The translations under genes were made by a program, and so were the position numbers. Source: Clostridiales bacterium (GTDB lineage: Bacteria > Bacillota > Clostridia > Lachnospirales > Lachnospiraceae). From it: a stretch of DNA of 64,000 nt. Shown here piece after piece: positions 25,365 to 33,312 of the stretch. The notes beneath the pieces were generated by a model. It saw nothing but the letters and a program-made list of their open reading frames with translations, was not told the origin of the DNA and did not search any database. Each line of letters begins with the position of its first letter. Within the stretch, counting starts at the first letter, position 1. The stretch is from NCBI GenBank assembly GCA_021201535.1, contig JAJQEU010000126.1:1-64000 (forward strand), written 5' to 3'.

Positions 25365-25465
25365 AATGCCTGTATATGATTCAGATGCCGATATTATCGT
25401 ATCAAAGCAACGAAGCTTTTAGGCGGCGAGGGCGTATGCGAAAAGACAGAAAGTCTGTGTGCATG
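25364..25465 (+). pseudogene. Decayed partial duplicate of the PARG-type gene
   Basis: About 100 bases repeat 23278-23380 of the upstream PARG-type gene with roughly 80% identity. The encoded peptide, M-P-V-Y-D-S-D-A-D-I-I-V-S-K, mirrors MHVYNSDADIIVSK, and the later ARAYAKRQKVCV mirrors ARAYSKTQKVCV. In this copy the Glu codon after RSF is TAG. It is a non-functional relic of a second PARG gene or of a local duplication. Confidence 0.75.
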
Positions 25466-25468
25466 ATG

Positions 25469-26227
25469 CTATAATAGCATGTTCAGCCTCACTGACGGTT
25501 TCTTTTTTCGTTCCCAGGTTTTCACCATCTGTTCACGCAAAAAAGACAGGAAACCATCGATTTTTCCGGTTTTATCATAGACAGCAAGAGCCATGTAGTA
25601 GGTTTGCTTATCTTCTTCAAACAGGATCAGCGGTGGATAATCATGGAGCATAAGATAATAATTGAGCAGTGTTCGCCCGAGTCGGCCGTTGCCGTCGGCG
25701 AACGCATGAATTTCTTCAAAACGCAGATGAAAATAAGCAGCGATTGTCATAACGTCTCTGCCATCCTCTGCGTTCATTTCATCCAGTAAATCCGCTAATT
25801 CCGATTCCACATCTTCCGGTGCGGCGCCAATTCCATCTCCGGTTACATAGTCATGCAGCTTGAAGCAACCGGGACGCTCACCCTTTTGGTATCGGGTCTC
25901 ATCATAACATCCTGCCATTAACCGGCGATGCAGGTCACAGATCAGATTCAATGTAAGTTCTTTCTTTTCTGCCACACAGGTCAGAAAAAAGTCGAAACAG
26001 TCTTTCTGATTTTTGATTTCAAACAGGGTTCGCAGGTCGCCGGTATAATTGATTACTTTTCCGTTTTCAAATATTTCGCGGGTGTCATGCATTGTAATGT
26101 TTTCGTTTTCAATCCTGCCGGAATTGTAAGCGAAAACAATGCGAAAATTATCCAGCAGTACACGGTAGTCTGCCACAGTGTCTTTTTGTTTACTTTGCCA
26201 TTCGGAAATGATGGTATCAAAACTCAT
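25469..26227 (-). CDS. Fic-domain protein with N-terminal inhibitory helix (class II)
   Basis: This 252-residue Fic protein should transfer AMP (or another nucleotide moiety) to a target hydroxyl. The core motif HAFADGNGRLGR is at residues 174-185, with His and both Arg intact. An (S/T)xxxE(G/N) inhibitory motif appears as SGRIEN at residues 36-41, so activity is expected to be self-restrained. The start at 26227 follows AGGAGAAATC; the track ORF adds 15 residues. It stands alone with no separate antitoxin. It could be a toxin-like stress protein or a housekeeping AMPylator. Confidence 0.88.
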   Translation of the reverse strand: MSFDTIISEWQSKQKDTVADYRVLLDNFRIVFAYNSGRIENENITMHDTREIFENGKVINYTGDLRTLFEIKNQKDCFDFFLTCVAEKKELTLNLICDLHRRLMAGCYDETRYQKGERPGCFKLHDYVTGDGIGAAPEDVESELADLLDEMNAEDGRDVMTIAAYFHLRFEEIHAFADGNGRLGRTLLNYYLMLHDYPPLILFEEDKQTYYMALAVYDKTGKIDGFLSFLREQMVKTWERKKKPSVRLNMLL

Positions 26228-26399
26228 GTGATTTCTCCTGCCTGACTGGTTTATACAGAAAGTATAGCACAAGATTACTTCATGTGGGGGAAATTTCGGA
26301 TTGTTTTGAAAAGTTTTTTTCTGTCAGAGAAAGAAAAAACAAGGGTAGATGTGAATGCCGGAAGAAGCAGCGGATAAAAAGAAATCTCGAAACCCTGCT

Positions 26400-26562
26400 T
26401 AATTACCTGCAAGTCGCTGGATGAAGGTGTTGACATCCCAGATGCCTCAGTGGGCATCATTCTGTCAGGAACCTCCGCGCAGAGACAGAGGACACAGCGC
26501 TTGGGCCGGATCAATGCCGCTTCAACGGTGGAAGAGCATAATTACTGGATTTTATGAAGAAG
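26400..26562 (+). pseudogene. Fragment of an SF2 (DEAD/DEAH-type) helicase
   Basis: In one frame the stretch encodes CKSLDEGVDIPDASVGIILSG followed by QRQRTQRLGRI, the motif V and VI region of SF2 helicases as found in DEAD/DEAH proteins of restriction and defence loci. Both sides are lost and stop codons flank it. The remaining sequence between the Fic gene and 26680 shows no other coding segment, only the promoter for the next gene. Confidence 0.65.
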
Positions 26563-26626
26563 ATGGCGGCAGAAATACAACGTATCGGGTCTTTTTAAAT
26601 CATTCCGGTTTTGTACAGAAAAAGCT

Positions 26627-26654
26627 TTGCAAATCTTCGCGGCGGACATATAAT
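26627..26654 (+). promoter_or_regulatory. Promoter of the WYL-helicase gene
   Basis: TTGCAA (26627-26632) and TATAAT (26649-26654) are 16 bases apart, about 27 bases before the start codon, which has a GGGGGAAC ribosome binding site. The promoter seems intact although the gene carries a nonsense codon. Confidence 0.55.
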
Positions 26655-26680
26655 AAAGTCAGTCGGGGGAACAAAACGCC

Positions 26681-29600
26681 ATGAACATGATTTCCAGAGA
26701 TATTTTCCGTGCAGTTCATGAGGGAAAATGGCTGAGTATTGAATACCGCAATCAAAAAGAGGAGATTACGAAATACTGGATCGGCATTCGGGATCTGGAT
26801 GCTGCAAACCGAACACTGTCCGTGGACGGGCTTCACCTGCGTCAGTATACGGTTAAAGCTCTCGGGAAAATCCGGATTGACGCCATCCTTTCCGCAAGTG
26901 TCATCGAAGGTTCCTGGTGTCCGGTCAATCAGAAGCTGATACAGGACATCTATGATAACCCGCATAAATACGCGTCTCTTTTTGACCATGCGGCAAATTT
27001 AAAAATCTTAAATTATCTGGAGATGTGCAGCCGCATGGATACGACACCGTACCTCTCGGATTTTGCGCTGGTTCGTTATCTGGACAGGGAGCGTGTCCGG
27101 GGAGCGTATTGTCCGCTGAGCGAAGAGCAGTTCCGGATGATCGTCAGAAATTTCCAGTATCGCACACAGAATCAGGATAAGAACAGGTCAGAGGGCGGAT
27201 TGAAGATACGTCAGCTGGCGATGAATGTCCTGAGTATTCATATGCCGAAGGGATTATATGTGCTCGCGTACCGGAAATTGAATCTGGATGTAAAGAACCG
27301 TGCATTGAAACCAGATGAAGAGATTACGATCTGTACGGAGTTTACTCTCGACGGTACGAAGCAGAGCATCCGCCGGTTTCTGGACGCGGAGGACTATGAA
27401 CTCCTTCAGGATTTTGAGGGCAATCAGGAGGAGATCAAGGATCGGATAATGGTACATATGCCGCGGCGCGGCAGCAGTGTGGACGATATGCCGTATATCA
27501 TCGGACTCGGTATGGATATTCCGCTGGATCTGTATAAAGAATATGAGTCTGTCATAAAAATGGTTCAAAAAGGCGAGGCGACGGTGCCGATCCGCGCCTT
27601 TTTCGGCGATCTTCTGGACCGTCCGCGGCGAACCGGCGCTTATCCGATTGCCCTGATCAATCAGAATATCAATATGGATCAGCTGCTTGCCATCCACAAT
27701 GCGATGAAATATCCGGTCGCGTATATTTAGGGACCGCCGGGCACCGGGAAGACCAATACGATCATAAATACCATAGTCACCGCGTTTTTCAACGAGCGGA
27801 CGGTTTTGTTCACATCCTATAATAATCATCCGATCGACAGTGTTTATAACAAATTGTCAGGTATGGAGTATGACGGGAAAAAGATTCCTTTTCCGATTCT
27901 GCAGCTTGGGAATCGGGACAAGGTAAAAGAAGCGCTTCGGACCATGGAGAAACTGTATGAGAGTGTAAAGGATATCAGGGTTTTTACCGGAACGCTCGAC
28001 CGGAATCGGGATGACCGCAAAAAGAGGGCGCGCCGTCTGTCAAATCTGCTCCGGAAATACGAGGAGCAGCTGGATCTGAAAGAACGGATAGAAACCATTG
28101 ACCGTCTGCTGGAATATGAGAAGCGTAACAGTGTTGCCGCGCAGATGTTCCCCTTTGAGGCGGATCTGGAGGGAAGGCAGAAAGAACAGCTTGGCCGAAA
28201 GCTCCGGGAGTCAGGCGAAGTGTCTGAAAAAGAGGCGATTTCTCTTTTGGACGACGATATGGAGGAATTGAAGAAATTTCTGTATTATACCTCGGCAGGC
28301 TATATTCAGAAGATCGGAAATCCGAGGAATGCGGATCTCAGGGAGATTCTGGAGACTTCGGATGTGAATGCCCGCATGGAGGCGTTTTCTCAATATCTTC
28401 GAAAAAAAGAAAATATTACAAAGCTTCAGAAAATATTCCCGATTATCGCAACGACCTGTATTTCCGCGCACCGTCTCGGCGAGGCGGAGCCGATGTTTGA
28501 CATGGTGATCATGGATGAAGCGAGCCAGTGCAATACGGCGGTTGCGCTGGTGCCCATCGTGCGCGGAAACAGTCTGATGCTGGTCGGAGACCCGCAGCAG
28601 CTCAACCCGGTCATTTTGCTGGATGAGACGGTCAATGAAAAACTGAAAAGACGATATGCCGTATCGGACGAGTATGATTATTGCAGGAACTCCGTCTACA
28701 AGACATACCTTGCCTGCGATGCGGTCAGTGATGAGATACTTCTCCACAACCATTACCGCTGCAATCCGAAGATCATTCATTTTAATAACCGGAAATACTA
28801 CCATTCTCAGCTGAATATTTTATCCGACAGCAGGGAAGAGCATCCGCTTCTTTATATGGACATGGAAAATACGGAAGCTTCCGGCAAAAATACGGCGCCG
28901 GCGGAAGCGAGAGAGATTGCGGCATATGCGGCTGCTCACAGAGAGAAGAAAATCGGTGTGATCACGCCCTTTGTCAACCAGAAGAAACTGATTGAGGAGG
29001 AACTGAAGCAGGCCGGCGTGAGTCATGTGACCTGCGGGACGGTGCATGCCTTTCAGGGGGATGAGAAAGACGTCATTTTATTTTCCACTGCGCTCACAGA
29101 CAGGACGGGCATCGGTACATATGACTGGCTGAAAAATAATAAAGAACTGATCAATGTGGCGACATCCCGTGCAAAAGACAGGCTGATCGTATTATCCAGC
29201 ATAAAAAACCTGGATCGGCTGCACCGGGATGAAGGCAGTGACGACTTGTACGAGCTGGTGCAGTATGTTCGGACGAACGGAGAATCCGGGGTGACGTCCA
29301 AACAGGTTCATTCAAGGGCGCTGGGTGTCAAGCCGTTCAGTACGGCGACGGAGGAGGCATTTCTCGCGAATCTTAATCATGCGCTGGAAAATATCTGGCT
29401 GACGCAGAGCAGATATTCCGTGAAGAAAGAAGTTGCGATTTCACATGTTTTCAGTGAAAATGAAGACTATGACGATCTGTTTTACAGCGGCAGATTTGAT
29501 TTTGTTGTTTATGAAAAGCTGCCGGAGGCGGAGATGCCGCTCCTTGCCATCGAACTGGACGGCAAGGAACATTATGATGATGCGTCGGTGAAAGCGAGAG

Positions 29601-29725
29601 ATCTGCGGAAAGAAAAAATCTGCAGATCACATAACCTCCAGCTGATCCGGGTAGAGAACAGCTATGCCAGAAGATATAACCATATCAAAGAGATATTGAT
29701 CAGTTATTTTTCAAGAATGCATTGA
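26681..29725 (+). pseudogene. WYL-like / SF1 helicase / DUF2726-type nuclease protein, split by one in-frame TAG
   Basis: Track ORFs 26681-27730 and 27806-29725 are in the same frame and form one 1,014-codon gene, broken only by TAG at 27728-27730. Translation reads VAYI-stop-GPPGTGKTNTI, so the stop (CAG to TAG would explain it) immediately precedes the Walker A motif at codon 351. Domains in order: WYL-like N-terminus (GKWLSIEYRNQKEEITKYWI), SF1 helicase motifs GPPGTGKT, VIMDEASQC, GDPQQLNPV, TVHAFQGDEKDVILFS and NVATSRAKDRLIVL, then a C-terminal PD-(D/E)xK-like segment (FDFVVYEKLPEAEMPLLAIE, LDGKEHY). The layout suggests DNA processing or defence. The rest is undamaged, so the mutation is recent or suppressed. 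Confidence 0.85.
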
Positions 29726-29860
29726 CATCTGGTTGTTTTCCGGTGCAGGCCGCACTGACATACGGTTGTTCCTGAGACCGCACATGGAGGAGTCCGGTTG
29801 ATTTTGCAGTTGATCACGGAGGCATTTGGCTGTTTCGCAGCTGACCGGAACCCCGTCCGG

Positions 29861-30012
29861 TTACTTCCACAGCCGAATGGTCTGCAGCAGTTTCTTCTTG
29901 TTATCCGGATCCATTTCTGCCAGTTCATTCATGATATCCCGGTCAAGTGCGGTGGGCTGATATTCAGAATCAATTCTGTCGATCAGAGCATCCAGTGAGA
30001 TGTCCTGTCAGT
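29861..30012 (-). pseudogene. C-terminal fragment of an unrecognised regulator-like protein
   Basis: On the minus strand an open frame without a start encodes SLDALIDRIDSEYQPTALDR, then IMNELAEMDPDNKKKLLQTI and a stop. The pattern is coding-like and resembles tails of small regulators or XRE proteins, but the family is not identified. The rest of the 333-base gap (29726-30058) shows no gene. Confidence 0.4.
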
Positions 30013-30058
30013 CAGTAAGGAATAAAATGGCGGGGAATTTTGAATCGGAGGATGGAAA

Positions 30059-30802
30059 ATGTTTTATGTGACGGGTGATATCCACGGAGGAATAGACATT
30101 GCAAGGCTGTCAGGCAAAAATTTTCCTGAAGGGAAGGCACTTTCACGCAAAGATTATGTCATCATTTGCGGAGATTTTGGGCTGCCGTTCCTGCCGACAG
30201 ATACCCTGTCGATGGAGATGCAGATTGCGACACCATGGAGGCGATCCTGCCGAAAAGAATATCGATATTGGATTAACTGGCTCTCGGAAAGACCGTATAC
30301 GGTACTGTGGGTGGATGGAAATCATGATAATCACTGCTACTGGAACGGTCAGCAGAGTGTGGAGTGGAATGGCGGCAGGGTACACATTCACCCGGATGCT
30401 GAAAATGTAATTCATCTGATGCGTGGTGAATATTATGAAATTGACGGTAATACTTTCTGGACGATGGGTGGTGCGGCTTCCCATGACCGGTTCTGTCGTA
30501 AGGAGGGGGAGAGTTGGTGGCCGGAAGAGATTCCGGATGAATCGCAGATGCAACATGGGATCGACATGCTGGTGGCACATGGTCGGAAAACAGACTATAT
30601 TCTGACACATACGCTGCCGCAAAGATTTGTGCACCCATTGGAACTGAGGTTAGATCCCCCGGAACCAACGCGGGAGTATTTTGATTATATTTATGAGAAT
30701 ACGGATTTCAGATATTGGTTTTGTGGTCACTACCATGTTGATTTGGATTGTCCGGAATACAGGATGCGGATTCTGTATCGTGATTTGATCGGCCCGTTTT
30801 AG
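30059..30802 (+). CDS. Calcineurin-like metallophosphoesterase
   Basis: The 247-residue protein carries the metal-binding blocks of this superfamily: VTGDIHGG at the N-terminus, ICGDFG near residue 37, WVDGNHDNH near residue 87, ILTHTLP near residue 184, and FCGHYHVD near residue 225. It should hydrolyse phosphoesters with two metal ions in the cytoplasm. The substrate is unknown, and the sequence length between blocks (with TMGGAASHDR) is typical of small bacterial phosphatases in accessory regions. The ATG at 30059 follows GGAGGATGGAAA. It ends the AT-richer island. Confidence 0.85.
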   Translation: MFYVTGDIHGGIDIARLSGKNFPEGKALSRKDYVIICGDFGLPFLPTDTLSMEMQIATPWRRSCRKEYRYWINWLSERPYTVLWVDGNHDNHCYWNGQQSVEWNGGRVHIHPDAENVIHLMRGEYYEIDGNTFWTMGGAASHDRFCRKEGESWWPEEIPDESQMQHGIDMLVAHGRKTDYILTHTLPQRFVHPLELRLDPPEPTREYFDYIYENTDFRYWFCGHYHVDLDCPEYRMRILYRDLIGPF

Positions 30803-30866
30803 GTCACTTATAATTGAAATGTCTGCTTCGCAGCCATTACCATATTAAGAAAGAAGGATGAGAATT

Positions 30867-30990
30867 TTATAGTGAACGACAAAAATTATTTGTCGTTCAC
30901 TATAAAGGATGCACACAGACGCATGAGGAATGGCTGCTTGCGCAGCCTTGCGTCTGGCGCAAAGGAAGTGACTTTATGTCGTTTCAGGAA
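30867..30990. repeat. Three-hairpin intergenic repeat, copy B
   Basis: Stem 1 is TTATAGTGAACGACAAA with its complement (30867-30905). Stem 2 is CAGACGCA/TGCGTCTG (30916-30956), with bulge TGAGGAAT and inner GGCTGC-TTGC-GCAGCC. A degenerate stem 3 (GGAAGTGACTTTATGTCGTTTC) follows. Relative to copy A, the arms of stem 1 and outer stem 2 differ on both sides together, while the bulge GGAATGGCTGC and linker GGCGCAA are kept. A short related hairpin in reverse orientation (GTCTGCTTCGCAGCCATTACC) lies about 25 bases upstream. It sits between the metallophosphoesterase and the convergent symporter gene. Confidence 0.7.
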
Positions 30991-31050
30991 ACAAGCCCGT
31001 TTTTTCCAAGTGTTTCTGGCACATAGAGACAGCATCGTCAGCCACTGGGA

Positions 31051-32577
31051 TCAAACGCTCTCAAATTCTTCTACGATTTCTTTGTCCGGTGGCGCTGTCA
31101 GCAGGCTTACCGCTACGATCACGATGCAGGAGCAGATAAAGGCCGGAAGCAGTTCATAGATACTGAAAATACCGCCGATGGGTGCAATCAGGAACTTCCA
31201 GATAAATACCATGGCGCCACCCGCGATCATACCGGCCAGGGCACCGTTGCGGTTTGTTCGTTTCCAGAACAGGGAGAACAGCATCACACCTCCGAAGGAT
31301 GCACCGAACCCCGCCCAGGCGAAGGACACAATCTGAAAGACAGAGCTGTCCGGGTTGTGTGCCAGAATCACGGCGACCACGGCAATCGCAACCACGGTCA
31401 GTCTTGCCATGAGCATGGATGCTTTCTCGGAGAGTTTGATTCCCAGACAATCCTTCAGCAGATTCTGCGATACGCTGGAAGAAGCCGCCAGAAGCTGTGA
31501 GTCTGCGGTAGACATGGTGCAGGCCAGGATGCCGGCGAGGATCAGTCCCGCTATGACGACGGCCAGACCGCCGTTTGTGCTCAGCAGTATCGCGGTCTTG
31601 ATGATCAGTGTCTCGGATTCTGAGGATGTAGTAAAAGTATCGATTACTCCGGCCTGTGACATGGAATACCCGATGATGCCGATAAAAATGGCAATAAACA
31701 TGGAAATCACAACCCACACGGAGGCAATCCGGCGGGACATCTTTAATTTGTTCTCATCCCGGATTCCCATAAAACGGAGCAGGATGTGCGGCATGCCGAA
31801 ATAACCCAGTCCCCAGGCCATCGTGGATGCGATGGTTAAACTTCCGTAAGAGGAAGCTGTTCCGGAAGAAGAGTCATAGGTATGAAACATATCCAGATAT
31901 CCGGGGAGAGCCTTTGCATTGCTGATGACGGTGTCGAGACCTCCCGCTACACGAACGCCGAAGAATATCACAACAATCAGAGCGATGGTCATGACGATAC
32001 TCTGGATCAGATCCGTTGTGCTGGCTGCCAGGAAACCGCCCAGTGTGGTGTAGGCAACGATAATAACAGCACTGACCAGCATGGCGGGCAGATAGGGTAC
32101 GCCGAATAGCGTGGAAAATAACTTGCCGCATGCCGCGAACCCGGAGGCTGTATACGGCACGAAAAAAATGACGATAATGAGAGCCGAGATGGCGAGCAGG
32201 GAATGACTTTTGTCCCGATAACGGTTGGAAAAGAAATCCGGGATAGTGATGGAATTGTTTGCTTTCACCGAATACCGCCGCAGTCTCTTTGCCACGATCA
32301 GCCAGTTTAAATAAGTGCCGATAGCCAGGCCAATGGCCGTCCAGCCCGCATCCGCGCATCCGCTCAGATATGCCACACCGGGCAGTCCCATCAGCAGCCA
32401 GCTGCTCATGTCGGATGCCTCCGCGCTCATCGCGGTGACAATGGGGCCGAGCTTTCGTCCGCCCAGATAGAAATCATTGACGTCATTGTTTTTTCGGGAG
32501 TATATGATGCCGATCACGACCATCATCAACAGATAGATGATCATGATGATCATAAGCCCGATTGTTTTTCCTGTCAT
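31051..32577 (-). CDS. putP: Sodium/proline symporter (SSS family)
   Basis: This 508-residue transporter has about 13 membrane segments and the sodium-solute-symporter signature. N-terminal YLGGRKLGPIVTAMSAEASD and SSWLLMGLPG match PutP, which imports proline with Na+. Further typical segments are the TTLGGFLAASTTDLIQSIVM region and AGILACTMSTADSQLLAASS. Length and order are normal. It is a single gene with an AAAGGAG ribosome binding site. Proline specificity is inferred from closeness to PutP and is not certain. Confidence 0.9.
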   Translation of the reverse strand: MTGKTIGLMIIMIIYLLMMVVIGIIYSRKNNDVNDFYLGGRKLGPIVTAMSAEASDMSSWLLMGLPGVAYLSGCADAGWTAIGLAIGTYLNWLIVAKRLRRYSVKANNSITIPDFFSNRYRDKSHSLLAISALIIVIFFVPYTASGFAACGKLFSTLFGVPYLPAMLVSAVIIVAYTTLGGFLAASTTDLIQSIVMTIALIVVIFFGVRVAGGLDTVISNAKALPGYLDMFHTYDSSSGTASSYGSLTIASTMAWGLGYFGMPHILLRFMGIRDENKLKMSRRIASVWVVISMFIAIFIGIIGYSMSQAGVIDTFTTSSESETLIIKTAILLSTNGGLAVVIAGLILAGILACTMSTADSQLLAASSSVSQNLLKDCLGIKLSEKASMLMARLTVVAIAVVAVILAHNPDSSVFQIVSFAWAGFGASFGGVMLFSLFWKRTNRNGALAGMIAGGAMVFIWKFLIAPIGGIFSIYELLPAFICSCIVIVAVSLLTAPPDKEIVEEFESV

Positions 32578-32691
32578 ACGTATCTCCTTTTATAAGTATA
32601 AATTTTTGACCGGTCCGGTTGTCCCGGTGTGTTGAAAAAATATCAACAATAATATAGTAGTATAGCATGAGTTGGTCGGGGTTGCAACAGA

Positions 32692-32731
32692 CAGATGTCG
32701 GCTGACGAAGACAGATGTTGGCTGACGAAGA
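32692..32731. repeat. 20-bp tandem duplication upstream of putP
   Basis: CAGATGT(C/T)GGCTGACGAAGA occurs twice in a row with one mismatch. It lies about 115 bases upstream of the putP start, between putP and the divergent pilus leader. Function is unknown. Confidence 0.6.
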
Positions 32732-32780
32732 CACTTTCATATGCCTTATATAAATTTTGTATAAATTGTACGTTTTTATC

Positions 32781-32808
32781 TTGCATTCCGCAATAATTTT
32801 GTTATAAT
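32781..32808 (+). promoter_or_regulatory. Promoter of the pilus operon (long leader)
   Basis: TTGCAT (32781-32786) and TATAAT (32803-32808) are 16 bases apart. No other good promoter was seen before the pilin gene, so transcription would begin near 32815 and give a leader of roughly 500 nt. The leader also holds a 6-codon ORF (TTG 33055, MKFQKI) behind AAAGGAGGG. Confidence 0.5.
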
Positions 32809-33190
32809 GTACATCACAACTGCGTTAGACAGAGGATTCCATTCGGAATTCAGCGCAGGAGTTTCCTTTCATAATGTCATAATTGATTTTCTTAGAAATC
32901 GTTTTATCTTCTGTGTCTTATTTCATTTTTTTCTCAGGCATAGATACAAAGTTTTTTCAATATTCACAGGTTTGGTATCACACAGCGTATATTTCAGTGT
33001 TCGGCGCGCAGGCACGGAATATATAAATAAATTATTTATAAAGGAGGGTATTTTTGAAATTTCAAAAAATCTGAACGGCCGTGCTGGAGATCCTCTGCGG
33101 GCCGGGGGAATGTATTCATGGAAGAGACTTAAGGTGCCCGTTTTATAAAAAACGCCTGCTATCTTTCATACTGTAACCAGAAGTTCTTTA

Positions 33191-33256
33191 TACCTTCCAC
33201 AGACCGCCTGCAATGGTGCAGGCGGTGGCGAGCCGGGTGGCTGTTTGGGGAAGGTA
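33191..33256 (+). ncRNA. Predicted three-way-junction RNA in the pilin leader
   Basis: TACCTTCC (33191-33198) pairs with GGAAGGTA (33249-33256) as a closing stem. Inside it, CCGCCTGC/GCAGGCGG (33204-33225) and AGCC-GGGT-GGCT form two further hairpins. The fold ends about 57 bases before the pilin ATG. It resembles a riboswitch or regulatory-leader shape, but I could not match it to a known class. Confidence 0.45.
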
Positions 33257-33312
33257 ATCATAAAGAAAAAAAGAATTTAAAATTAAAACAAAATGAGGAG
33301 GAGGATTTTTTC

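Noticed and set aside
26275-26514. 79-residue minus-strand ORF near the Fic gene
   Set aside because: It is the antisense of the recognisable SF2 helicase fragment on the plus strand.
27728-27730. Genome-wide recoding of TAG as an amino acid
   Set aside because: Several intact genes here end normally in TAG (second feoA, guaA, metallophosphoesterase at 30802), so TAG is a working stop. The two internal TAGs are better explained as mutations.
32807-33148. 113-residue ORF in the pilus leader
   Set aside because: Its ATG overlaps the -10 region and lacks a ribosome binding site, and the peptide resembles no protein. The region is better read as untranslated leader.
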